The notes below the pieces were generated by a model. It searched no databases, was not told the origin of the DNA, and saw only the letters and a program-made list of their open reading frames with translations. This document shows, in pieces, positions 8,505-16,824 of a stretch of DNA of 64,000 nt. Within the stretch, counting starts at the first letter, position 1. Each line of letters starts with the position of its first letter. Both the position numbers and the translations under genes were made by a program. The stretch is from GH45 sp046704385 (GTDB lineage: Bacteria; Bacteroidota; Bacteroidia; Bacteroidales; SZUA-534): positions 62,001 to 126,000 of the forward strand of contig JBJKSB010000021.1 of the NCBI GenBank assembly GCA_046704385.1, given 5' to 3'.

Positions 8505-9568
8505 CAAAAATTTGAATTATTATTTTTAGTGAAGGTTTTAAGGGCCAAAATAAATTTTTCTTCTTCATTATTTAAAAATTTTACTTCAACCGGTAATGAA
8601 TAAACCGGAAGTTTTGATAACTCATCCGTATAACTTCCACTTTTAAATCTGACAGCATCTTTCTCAGTACAGATAATTATTTTATTCTTTTCATTAATTG
8701 CCATAAAAGTACTGGTTATCTTGTTTATATCGCCGTGGGAAAAGTCGTGATGATCGGGGAAAGGCATCTTTTTTAAGACAGCATTTGCTTTTTCGAGTTT
8801 TTTATAAATTGGGTTAGGATTAGCAATTCCGGTTACCAGAATCACAACAACTCCTTTCAAATCATCAATTTGCAAAAGCCTGTGTTCATCTGAGAAAACA
8901 GGTTTCAGGGCTTTATATTCAAAAGTAGTAAAATATAATCCTTGATACGGGAACAGGTTTAATTCCTTTGACATAATTCTGAAATCCAATGGATTTAGCT
9001 CTTCCGGGCATTTTGTAATAATTACAATATCGGCACGATTCCGGTTTCGGGCTGGTTCTCTTAATCTACCCACAGGAAGCAGAAAATCTTTTGTAATAGG
9101 TTTGTTATAATCAATTAAAAGGATATTAAGTCCGGGATCAACATACCGGTGTTGATAGGCATCATCAAGCAAGACCACCTGTGGTTCATTTTTGCCTGTA
9201 AGCATGGTTTCTATGGCGTGCACCCTTTTTTCATCAACAATAACATTTGCTTTTGGGAATTTTTGTTTAATCTGTAGAGGCTCGTCACCCACATCAATAG
9301 CTTTTGACAAAGTACTAACCTCTTTGAAACCACGGGTTATTCTTTTATACCCCCGGCTGATGCACGCTAAAGAATATTCTGAAATGAGTATTTTAATCAG
9401 GTATTCAATATGCGGTGTCTTACCTGTACCTCCAACGGTAATGTTGCCAACACCTATTACCGGCAAATTAAATTCATTTGATTTTTTCCACCCCCAATCA
9501 AAAAGCTTATTCCTGATGGAAATAGCCAAACCATAAATAAGCGAAATGGGAAGTAAAAGCCAGCGCAT
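8501..9568 (-). CDS. lpxK: Tetraacyldisaccharide 4'-kinase
   Basis: LpxK phosphorylates the 4' position of the lipid A precursor at the inner membrane, giving lipid IVA. The 355-residue protein has an N-terminal membrane-associated helix and the Walker A GNITVGGTGKT at 41-51, followed by SRGYKR and the DDAYQHR motif typical of the family. Its stop overlaps the stop of the convergent DUF2807 gene by four bases (TTAG at 8501-8504). lpxH, an earlier step of the same pathway, is at 20291. Length and motifs are complete. Confidence 0.94.
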   Translation of the reverse strand: MRWLLLPISLIYGLAISIRNKLFDWGWKKSNEFNLPVIGVGNITVGGTGKTPHIEYLIKILISEYSLACISRGYKRITRGFKEVSTLSKAIDVGDEPLQIKQKFPKANVIVDEKRVHAIETMLTGKNEPQVVLLDDAYQHRYVDPGLNILLIDYNKPITKDFLLPVGRLREPARNRNRADIVIITKCPEELNPLDFRIMSKELNLFPYQGLYFTTFEYKALKPVFSDEHRLLQIDDLKGVVVILVTGIANPNPIYKKLEKANAVLKKMPFPDHHDFSHGDINKITSTFMAINEKNKIIICTEKDAVRFKSGSYTDELSKLPVYSLPVEVKFLNNEEEKFILALKTFTKNNNSNFC

Positions 9569-9639
9569 ATTTTTTATTTATTCAATCTTTTAAAGATAGG
9601 CTCTTCGCAAGGAAATAAAAATTTTTATCGGGATTTTAC

Positions 9640-9672
9640 AAAAAAAAGGCTGTTTTATTAAAACAGCCTTTT
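9640..9672 (-). terminator. Terminator of the GT117 gene
   Basis: On the minus strand AAAAGGCTGTTTT pairs with AAAACAGCCTTTT around a 3-base loop and ends in eight T. It lies 19 bases past the stop of the 1026-residue membrane protein and before lpxK. Confidence 0.85.
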
Positions 9673-9690
9673 AAAATATAGTAAATTGTT

Positions 9691-12600
9691 TTATTGTCTG
9701 GGAGCCCCTTGTATGAACAAATTGTACATATCTTCAAATTTCTTCGACAAATCATTCGACAGGTCAGTTTCGCCGTATTTACGGGTAATTTCAACCAGCC
9801 ATTGCATGGTTGCCATACTAAGTTGTTTTTCCTGGTCGGCAGCGTTCGGCATTTTAGAATCAAGCTTGAAATAGTATTCCATGTCAAATACGGCATCGTC
9901 AGCCATCTTCTTAACCAATTCATTGCCTTTGTCTTTCATGCCGGCATAGAAAAATCCTTCAACAAATTGAGTGTCGAAATAATCAAGTGGCATTTTTTCA
10001 GGAGGTAATACTTCAAGACCACGATTCATAACCATTTTTGCTGAATCCATTTTTCCCTCGGCTGCCAAAGCTTGTGCCAACCGGCCAAAATTACTTCTGA
10101 CTTTAACAATTCTGATGGTACGTTTAATGTTTTCATCCAGGTAAACCTTAGGTTTTCCCATATTGCCCCATTTAAATTTGTTCATCATATTGTCATAAAG
10201 AATATCGGTATTAATACAGCCAACATTTTGATAATCAAATTTTGTTTTAATTGGAACAAATCGATAAGCAAAGCCTTCATCCTGGAAATAGTCGCGTATA
10301 TTGGTTTCGTTTCCTGAACCAACTGAAACAAAATATATTGGTCGTTCCCAGTTTGCTGATGAAAGCAGATCGAGAATCATCAGATCATTTTTCAAAACAT
10401 AGTTGGTGTTCATTTTCCATTTTATTTCATCAACAATCTGGTTAGCACGAGCTGGTTCCACAACACCCTCATCAAGAACTTTCTGTTTATCAACGGTAAT
10501 TTTGAATTTTTTTGTTGGGAAATAATTTGTCCTTTCATTTAGTGATGTTTGTACCTGTGTTGCCGGGTTATCACTACCCACAAAATCAATAACCTGTTTC
10601 AATTCAATATAATTATCCTTAATCCGGGGATCTTCGTAAACAGGCAGCTGTTCTCTATCACCGGTTTGATATTGATTTTTCTTCAGGCTAAATGGTACCG
10701 GTTTTGAATCATAATATTGTGATTTCATCTGGTCAATATACCAGTCGGTAATAAGATAAGGCAAACATATAACCCGAACATCGGTGCGTACTCCCTCAAC
10801 TTCCTGGATATACCATAATGGGAAGGTGTCGTTATCGCCGTTGGTAAAAATTACACCATCTTTCTTGCATGAGTTCAGATAGTCATACGCCAGGTCGCGT
10901 GCTATATACCGGTCTGAACGGTCGTGATCATCCCAGTTCTGAGCACCCATAATGCTTGGTATAAATAATGCTAACACAGTTGCTACAGCAGCAGATGGAA
11001 CCTCACCGAGTTTTTTCGATAATTGATTATAAATGGCCAATACGCCCAATCCAATCCAAATGGCAAAAGCATAAAACGAACCCGCATAGGCGTAATCACG
11101 CTCCCGGGGTTGCAAGGGATATTGATTCAAATAAATAACAATGGCCAGACCTGTAAGAATGAACAATGCCATTACAATCCAGAAATTCTTTTTGTCTTTT
11201 GAAAGTTGGAAAAAGAGTCCAAATAATCCCAACAGGAACGGTAGCATGTAATATTTGTTGTGCGCTTTATTCCCTGCGTATTTTGAGGGTAAATGATCCT
11301 GAGGTCCTAAGCCAAGAATATTTTCATCGATAAAGTTAATTCCGGTAATCCAGTTTCCGTTAAGTAGTCCCCCATGGCCTTGGTAATCATTTTGTCTGCC
11401 CGAGAAGTTCCACATAAAATACCGCCAGTACATATGACCGATTTGGTATCTGAACAGAAACCTCATGTTTTCTATAAAAGTAGGCTTGTAAAAGGTCTGC
11501 ATATCACCTTTATTATTTTGTGCCTGCACTTTATAACCCTTAATTTTTGCCCATTTCTTATATTCCTGTATGTGTTCAGGTTTTGAGCTGTACATACGGG
11601 GGAAGAACATGGTAAGTTTGCTGTTGTAATTGTAATCAATCTTACGCTTGCCCTCTTTGTACTTTTTATCGCCGCGTATCCAGGTTCTTTCTCCTTGTTT
11701 ATAAGGATCGTTAAGGTCGATCGGTGTATCGTAATATTGTCCGTACAACAAGGGCCTTTCACCATATTGTTCACGGTTTAGATAGCTTAAAAGCGAGAAT
11801 GCATCTTCAGGGTTATTTTGATCAATTGGTGGAGTAGCGCTCGAACGGATCATTATTATGGCGTACGACGCATAGCCAATCATCATTACGGTTAGTGCCA
11901 GAATAACTGTATTTAAAATAACCATTCTTTTTTTGCGGGTGTAATAAATAGTGAAACCCAGCGATCCAAACAAAAGCAGGATAAAGAATATAAGCCCGGA
12001 GTTAAATGGTAATCCAAAACCGTTAACAAACATCAGATCGAACAAAAAGCCCACTTTTACAACCCCAGGAATAATTATCCACATAACCGAACCTAAAATG
12101 ATACCGGATAAAATCAAGGCTGTAATAACTCCTTTGCGTGTGGCTTCATATTTTCTGAAATAATATACCAGTACCATAGCAGGAATTGCCAGCAGGTTTA
12201 GCAGGTGGACTCCTATTGATAGGCCGACTATATAGGCTATCAGGATGATCCATCGGTTGCTGTATTTTTCATCCGCAGTATTTTCCCATTTTAGAATGGC
12301 CCAAAATACAAATGCCGTAATTAATGATGAGGTGGCATATACCTCCCCTTCAACGGCTGAAAACCAGAAAGTGTCAGAAAATGTGTAGGCCAGTGATCCA
12401 ATTACGCCACTTCCAATTACGGCAATAGTTTGCCCCAGGCTTAATTCTTCACGGTTAATAATTTTCCGGGCAAGGTGTGTGATGGTCCAAAACAGGAACA
12501 TTATGGTAAATGCACTGGCGAGAGCCGACATGGTATTTACCCATTTTGCAACATTTTGAACATTTCCACCGGCCAAATTTGTAAAGAAATTGGTCAACAG

Positions 12601-12771
12601 CATGAAAACAGGTGCTCCGGGTGGGTGGCCTACTTCAAGCTTATATCCCGTTGCTATAAATTCGCCACAATCCCAGAAACTGGCAGAGGGTTCAATGGTG
12701 CTAATGTATACAAATGCCGAAATGGCAAATACTACCCATCCAAAAATTACATTAAGCTTTTGATATTTCAT
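9691..12771 (-). CDS. DUF2723 / GT117 membrane glycosyltransferase
   Basis: This 1026-residue protein has about ten hydrophobic segments in its first 650 residues and a soluble C-terminal part rich in helices. The N-terminus carries the DUF2723 signature: SFWDCGEFI (Asp34, Glu37) followed by EVGHPPGAP, resembling the acidic catalytic loop of protein O-mannosyltransferases. The family is now called glycosyltransferase family 117 and is thought to move sugars from lipid carriers onto proteins outside the membrane, in line with the general O-glycosylation system of Bacteroidota. That link is inference. The flippase gene lies just upstream on the same strand. Confidence 0.85.
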   Translation of the reverse strand: MKYQKLNVIFGWVVFAISAFVYISTIEPSASFWDCGEFIATGYKLEVGHPPGAPVFMLLTNFFTNLAGGNVQNVAKWVNTMSALASAFTIMFLFWTITHLARKIINREELSLGQTIAVIGSGVIGSLAYTFSDTFWFSAVEGEVYATSSLITAFVFWAILKWENTADEKYSNRWIILIAYIVGLSIGVHLLNLLAIPAMVLVYYFRKYEATRKGVITALILSGIILGSVMWIIIPGVVKVGFLFDLMFVNGFGLPFNSGLIFFILLLFGSLGFTIYYTRKKRMVILNTVILALTVMMIGYASYAIIMIRSSATPPIDQNNPEDAFSLLSYLNREQYGERPLLYGQYYDTPIDLNDPYKQGERTWIRGDKKYKEGKRKIDYNYNSKLTMFFPRMYSSKPEHIQEYKKWAKIKGYKVQAQNNKGDMQTFYKPTFIENMRFLFRYQIGHMYWRYFMWNFSGRQNDYQGHGGLLNGNWITGINFIDENILGLGPQDHLPSKYAGNKAHNKYYMLPFLLGLFGLFFQLSKDKKNFWIVMALFILTGLAIVIYLNQYPLQPRERDYAYAGSFYAFAIWIGLGVLAIYNQLSKKLGEVPSAAVATVLALFIPSIMGAQNWDDHDRSDRYIARDLAYDYLNSCKKDGVIFTNGDNDTFPLWYIQEVEGVRTDVRVICLPYLITDWYIDQMKSQYYDSKPVPFSLKKNQYQTGDREQLPVYEDPRIKDNYIELKQVIDFVGSDNPATQVQTSLNERTNYFPTKKFKITVDKQKVLDEGVVEPARANQIVDEIKWKMNTNYVLKNDLMILDLLSSANWERPIYFVSVGSGNETNIRDYFQDEGFAYRFVPIKTKFDYQNVGCINTDILYDNMMNKFKWGNMGKPKVYLDENIKRTIRIVKVRSNFGRLAQALAAEGKMDSAKMVMNRGLEVLPPEKMPLDYFDTQFVEGFFYAGMKDKGNELVKKMADDAVFDMEYYFKLDSKMPNAADQEKQLSMATMQWLVEITRKYGETDLSNDLSKKFEDMYNLFIQGAPRQ

Positions 12772-12875
12772 TGTTTTAATATGTTATGGTTATCCGGTTT
12801 AACCCGGAATTTGAACGGTTTGCCAATAATAAACTTCAAAACCGCACCTGTTATTTTATAAATTTATACTTAACG

Positions 12876-14318
12876 CTAATTGTCGTATTTAATTATCTTA
12901 TAAATGTTTTTGATTTTGATAAGCCCAATACTGAATGCCAGAACAAAACTTAACGAAACCATTATTCCTAAACTCACTATCCAGTTATAGGGTAGATCTT
13001 TCGAAATTATCCCTAACAAAACAACTCCCGATGCAAATATCAATAATAAAATTAAAAGTTTATAATTTATCCTGAGTTTAAAAATTTTATAGGCTATAAG
13101 TACCTGAATTATAGCCGTTAATGATTGTGTGATGAGGCTTGCGATTGCTGATCCCAACGCTTGTAATCTTGGGATCATTATTAAGTTTAAAGCTACATTA
13201 AGTGCCATACCGATACCAGCCATAATGTTTAACTGTTTTAAGCTGCCATTAGCTGTTAGCAGTGTACCGAAAATGTAGGTAGTTGCTATGGGGATATATC
13301 CAAACATCAAAATTGAAAAGATATCGGCTGAACTTGATACATGGCGGTGATATAAAAGTTCCATGATCTCGGTACTGTAAAATGCTGAGGTAATGGCTAC
13401 TATCAGAGCCGGAACTACTATAAGTATAAATGATAATTGCGTAAGTTGTGCAATGGCTTCGTTTTGCTTTATCATTTTAGAAAAAATAGGAAGCAGTAAG
13501 CCTGCAAAAAGCAGCGCAAACATTGAGGCCGCATCTAATATTCTGAAGGCTTGGGCGTAAATACCTGCCTGTAAACTGCCATCTCCTAATAGTCGTTCAA
13601 GCAAAATGGCATCGAACCGGTTATATGAGCCCATTAACAAGGCCAAAATAGCATAGGGATAACTTTGTTTCAGAATAACCAGGGCGAATTGCAAATCGAA
13701 TTTAAGCTTAATTTTTCCACTGCGGAAAAGCACCAGTAAAAATGCAATAAAAGCAGTAATACTATAAGCAGCTGTTTGCGCAAATACAAACCATTTAATT
13801 TTAAAAGGGGTGTGTGTTACGTTGCCCCAAAGCAAAATTCCGCAAATGATAATCATTAAGGTACGATCAAGTACAGAAATGACACTGTCGGTTTTAAAAA
13901 GGTGTAAACCGGCCAGATTCGATCGCAGATAAAGTAAAAATGAGGCCAAAAACTGATTAAATACCAGGAATATCAGTAGTTTGATTTGATTCCACTGGTA
14001 CTTCCATATCCAGGCAACCGTGATGGTAATTACAAAATAAACCACCCCCAGGGCAAGCCTTAGTAATATGATATTCGAAAAATGTTTGTTAAGTAAATGA
14101 CTGTTTTGGGCTATATTACGGTTATTGAAATTTGTAATGCCCAAATCGAGTAACATATTCAAAATAAGCGAAAAATTGAAAAGAGCAAAATAAAAACCAT
14201 ATTGTTCGGCTCCTACTACATTTTGAACAGTTCGGTCAATACCAAAAATCCAAAACGGCTTAACCAGCAGGTTTAGAAATATAACAAGGGCTAAATTAGT
14301 TATGAATTTTCTTTTCAA
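12876..14318 (-). CDS. Polysaccharide flippase (Wzx/MATE-like)
   Basis: The 480-residue protein has about fourteen hydrophobic segments and the look of the oligosaccharide flippase family (VVGAEQYGFYFALFNFSLILN near residue 40, and YGFYF-type N-terminus). Such proteins move lipid-linked oligosaccharides across the inner membrane. It lies 104 bases upstream of the GT117 gene on the same strand, so the two may act on the same lipid-linked sugar, one flipping and the other transferring. Substrate cannot be told from sequence. Confidence 0.82.
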   Translation of the reverse strand: MKRKFITNLALVIFLNLLVKPFWIFGIDRTVQNVVGAEQYGFYFALFNFSLILNMLLDLGITNFNNRNIAQNSHLLNKHFSNIILLRLALGVVYFVITITVAWIWKYQWNQIKLLIFLVFNQFLASFLLYLRSNLAGLHLFKTDSVISVLDRTLMIIICGILLWGNVTHTPFKIKWFVFAQTAAYSITAFIAFLLVLFRSGKIKLKFDLQFALVILKQSYPYAILALLMGSYNRFDAILLERLLGDGSLQAGIYAQAFRILDAASMFALLFAGLLLPIFSKMIKQNEAIAQLTQLSFILIVVPALIVAITSAFYSTEIMELLYHRHVSSSADIFSILMFGYIPIATTYIFGTLLTANGSLKQLNIMAGIGMALNVALNLIMIPRLQALGSAIASLITQSLTAIIQVLIAYKIFKLRINYKLLILLLIFASGVVLLGIISKDLPYNWIVSLGIMVSLSFVLAFSIGLIKIKNIYKIIKYDN

Positions 14319-14343
14319 CTTAAACAGAATAAATTTTGCATGC

Positions 14344-14351
14344 CAAAAGTA
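14344..14351 (-). promoter_or_regulatory. Possible -7 box upstream of the flippase gene
   Basis: TACTTTTG on the minus strand matches the -7 consensus and lies 26 bases before the flippase ATG. No good -33 box is seen at the right distance, so support is partial. Confidence 0.35.
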
Positions 14352-14455
14352 ATAATCTTTATGTTTGGATTGAACATTGCAGGCTTTTTTTTGGTGTTAG
14401 AATAAAGTTAAAATTTTATTATTCTATCTTTAAATGATAAAGCAAAATAATTTTC

Positions 14456-15055
14456 ATGTTAAAGCCATTTTATAAAGACGGAGTTATTGAAGCCGGATGT
14501 GACGAGGCGGGTAGAGGCTGCCTGGCCGGTCCGGTATTTGCTGCAGCTGTGATTTTGCCTGCTGATTTTGAACATGGCAGTTTAAACGATTCCAAGCAAC
14601 TTTCGGAAAAAAAGCGTTACGAACTAAGGCAGTTTATTTTGGAAAATGCCCTGGATTACAAAGTGGCCAGCTATAGTTCGCAGGAAATTGACCAGGTTAA
14701 TATTTTAAACGCTTCTATATTCTCAATGCACAAGGCCTTGGATACCTTACAAACCAGGCCGGAGTTCATAATTATTGATGGGAATCGATTCATGCCTTAT
14801 CGTGATATTCCATACCAAACTATTGTAAAAGGGGATGGTAAATACCTTTCTATTGCTGCAGCTTCAATTCTGGCTAAAACTTATCGTGATGATTATATGA
14901 TTCAATTGCACGAAGAATTTCCGATGTATAACTGGAAAAAAAATAAAGGTTATCCCACCAAAGATCATCGTGAAGCTATTGTCAAATTCGGAATTACTCC
15001 TTATCACCGTAGAAGTTTCAGGTTATTGGATAATCAGCTTAAGCTTGATTTTTGA
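14456..15055 (+). CDS. rnhB: Ribonuclease HII
   Basis: RNase HII cuts the RNA strand of RNA-DNA hybrids and starts removal of single ribonucleotides from DNA. The 199-residue protein has the metal-binding CDEAGRG (Asp16, Glu17), the paired acidic residue in IIDGN and the DYMIQLH segment. The ATG at 14456 lies close before the first conserved residues and fits the family length. It is divergent from the flippase gene and convergent with the small gene at 15090. Confidence 0.95.
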   Translation: MLKPFYKDGVIEAGCDEAGRGCLAGPVFAAAVILPADFEHGSLNDSKQLSEKKRYELRQFILENALDYKVASYSSQEIDQVNILNASIFSMHKALDTLQTRPEFIIIDGNRFMPYRDIPYQTIVKGDGKYLSIAAASILAKTYRDDYMIQLHEEFPMYNWKKNKGYPTKDHREAIVKFGITPYHRRSFRLLDNQLKLDF

Positions 15056-15060
15056 GCACA

Positions 15061-15084
15061 AAAAAAAGTGGTCGAAACCACTTT
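15061..15084 (-). terminator. Terminator downstream of the 88-residue protein gene
   Basis: AAAGTGGT and ACCACTTT pair around a CGAA loop; the minus-strand side ends in seven T. It ends the minus unit and lies 6 bases beyond the convergent rnhB stop. Confidence 0.75.
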
Positions 15085-15089
15085 CAAAT

Positions 15090-15356
15090 CTATTTTATCA
15101 TTTTCCTGAGTTTCTCAAATATTTTATCAGCACCCTGTATAAGTTCATTTCTTATATCAGTAAAATATTTGGGCGATAATTCATCAGGATGATTAATCTT
15201 TTGGATTAATTTGTTTCGAAGTTCAACTGCTTCTTCAACCAGTTGAACTGTCTTGTCTTTATTTTCAGGATGCAGACTTATATAGGTATTGCAATCTGAT
15301 ATAATCTCATAAACCAGATAATTAACCTCGTTTTTAATATCACGTATCTTAGCCAT
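15090..15356 (-). CDS. Conserved small helical protein of unknown function
   Basis: I start this gene at the ATG at 15356, which gives an 88-residue protein beginning MAKIRDIKNEVN; the 12 extra residues available upstream look non-coding. It is charged and predicted helical throughout (VQLVEEAVELRNKLIQKI, IFEKLRKMIK), with no signal peptide or membrane segment. It lies 172 bases downstream of mrp on the same strand and has its own terminator. The protein resembles small cytoplasmic proteins found in Bacteroidales, but I cannot name a function. Confidence 0.7.
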   Translation of the reverse strand: MAKIRDIKNEVNYLVYEIISDCNTYISLHPENKDKTVQLVEEAVELRNKLIQKINHPDELSPKYFTDIRNELIQGADKIFEKLRKMIK

Positions 15357-15528
15357 ATTATTTATGTGTAATGTTAAAATTCTAATATACAACCCAAAAT
15401 CCGCAAAACAAAATCTGTTTTACATATTAGATTAAGAAAATCATACCAGTCTTGATTTTTTCTAAAATTTAAACAAGAGATTTTCTAAATTGGTTTGTCT
15501 GGTGGAATTGTAATGAAGTAATCTAAAA

Positions 15529-16644
15529 TTATTTTGTAGCGCAACTCGCATCAGGGTTTATCTGCACAATTTTAGTCGGATCTACTTTAGCATTTCTCTC
15601 GTTTATCGCGTTAACCACTCGTTCTGCCATTTCAGTAAAAGCCATACCGGTAACAGTTTCAGCATTTGTAGCCACTGGTACTCCTGAGTCGCCACCTTCA
15701 CAAATACTTTGTACTATGGGTATTTCGCCTAACATATTTAAATTAAGCCGATTGGCTAATTCCTTACATCCACCTTTGCCGAAAATGTAATATTTGTTTT
15801 CCGGTAATTCTGCAGGAGTGAACCATGCCATATTCTCGACCAACCCAAGAACAGGAACATTTATTTTTTCTCCTTTAAACATGTTTATTCCTTTAACAGC
15901 ATCAGCCAAAGCCACATCTTGCGGTGTACTTACAATAATTGCACCTGTAACAGCAACAGACTGTACCAGGGTTAAATGTATGTCGCTGGTACCGGGAGGC
16001 AAATCAATCAGCAGATAATCGAGTTCGCCCCAATCGCCCTGCAATAATAATTGATTTAATGCGCTAGTGGCCATGGGTCCACGCCATACCAATGCATCTT
16101 CAGGATTTACGAAAAATCCGATAGAAAGCATTTTTACTCCGTATTTTTCAACGGGAATAATGGTTTCAGTACTGTTCTGTTTTGTAACTTCCGGGCGGGC
16201 TGTTTCCATTCCAAACATTTTGGGAACGGATGGACCATAAATATCGGCATCCACCAAACCTACTTTGGCACCCATATTGGCTAAAGCCACAGCCAGGTTT
16301 GATGAAACCGTTGATTTCCCAACACCGCCTTTGCCTGAAGCAATCGCAATAATATTTTTAACTTTTGAGAGTGGAGGCTCAGCCTCTTCCTGCATGGTCA
16401 TGGCTTTAATATTTCCTCGAATTTGAGCATCATTGCCGAGCTCCTTTTCAATTACTTCAACACAATTCTTTTTTAAATTGGCAATATTGGTTGTGTTTTT
16501 TTTGTTAAAAACCAGTGCAAATGATATTTTTTTGTCTTCTATTTCAAGCTCCTGTACCATTCCAAGGGTAATTATATCAGCCTTTTGTTCAGGATGGATT
16601 ACTTTTCGTAAAGCCTTGAAAACCTGTTCGGGTGTATATAACAT
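15529..16644 (-). CDS. mrp: Mrp/NBP35-family iron-sulfur cluster carrier ATPase
   Basis: Mrp proteins are P-loop ATPases that carry iron-sulfur clusters to target enzymes. I start at the ATG at 16644 (MLYTPEQVFK): 371 residues with an N-terminal MIP18-like domain (1-80) and a ParA-type ATPase with GKGGVGKST at 104-112. The longer reading from 16794 would run through the sppA terminator. At the place where E. coli Mrp has its cluster-binding Cys-x-x-Cys, this protein reads FTPAELPENKYYIFG with no cysteine pair; the only nearby cysteine is in GKGGCKEL, plus one near the C-terminus. Cluster binding may thus differ. Confidence 0.88.
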   Translation of the reverse strand: MLYTPEQVFKALRKVIHPEQKADIITLGMVQELEIEDKKISFALVFNKKNTTNIANLKKNCVEVIEKELGNDAQIRGNIKAMTMQEEAEPPLSKVKNIIAIASGKGGVGKSTVSSNLAVALANMGAKVGLVDADIYGPSVPKMFGMETARPEVTKQNSTETIIPVEKYGVKMLSIGFFVNPEDALVWRGPMATSALNQLLLQGDWGELDYLLIDLPPGTSDIHLTLVQSVAVTGAIIVSTPQDVALADAVKGINMFKGEKINVPVLGLVENMAWFTPAELPENKYYIFGKGGCKELANRLNLNMLGEIPIVQSICEGGDSGVPVATNAETVTGMAFTEMAERVVNAINERNAKVDPTKIVQINPDASCATK

Positions 16645-16667
16645 TTTATAATAATTTAATTTTCGGG

Positions 16668-16675
16668 CAAAATTA
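16668..16675 (-). promoter_or_regulatory. Possible -7 box of mrp
   Basis: TAATTTTG on the minus strand matches TAnnTTTG and would start a transcript near 16662, before the chosen ATG at 16644. No clear -33 box. Confidence 0.35.
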
Positions 16676-16772
16676 ATGGTTTTTAATTCTTTTATCGGCT
16701 TTTTTCTAAAAAAAGACATGCAGGTATGATTTATTTTACAGTATAAACCGGGGGTAAAAACAATTATAGAAT

Positions 16773-16805
16773 AAAAAACCCTGCCGGATATCATGGCAGG
16801 GTTAT
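16773..16805 (-). terminator. Terminator of sppA
   Basis: Minus-strand AACCCTGCC and GGCAGGGTT pair around a 9-base loop and end in a T run. It lies 20 bases after the sppA stop and shows that mrp must start downstream of it. Confidence 0.85.
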
Positions 16806-16824
16806 TATATTGAATTAATAAATG

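Noticed and set aside
9636..9923. 95-codon frame on the minus strand
   Set aside because: Wholly within the 3' end of the GT117 gene and its terminator, another frame; a shadow.
16645..16794. N-terminal extension of mrp
   Set aside because: It reads through the sppA terminator and lies upstream of a plausible -7 box; conserved sequence begins at 16644.
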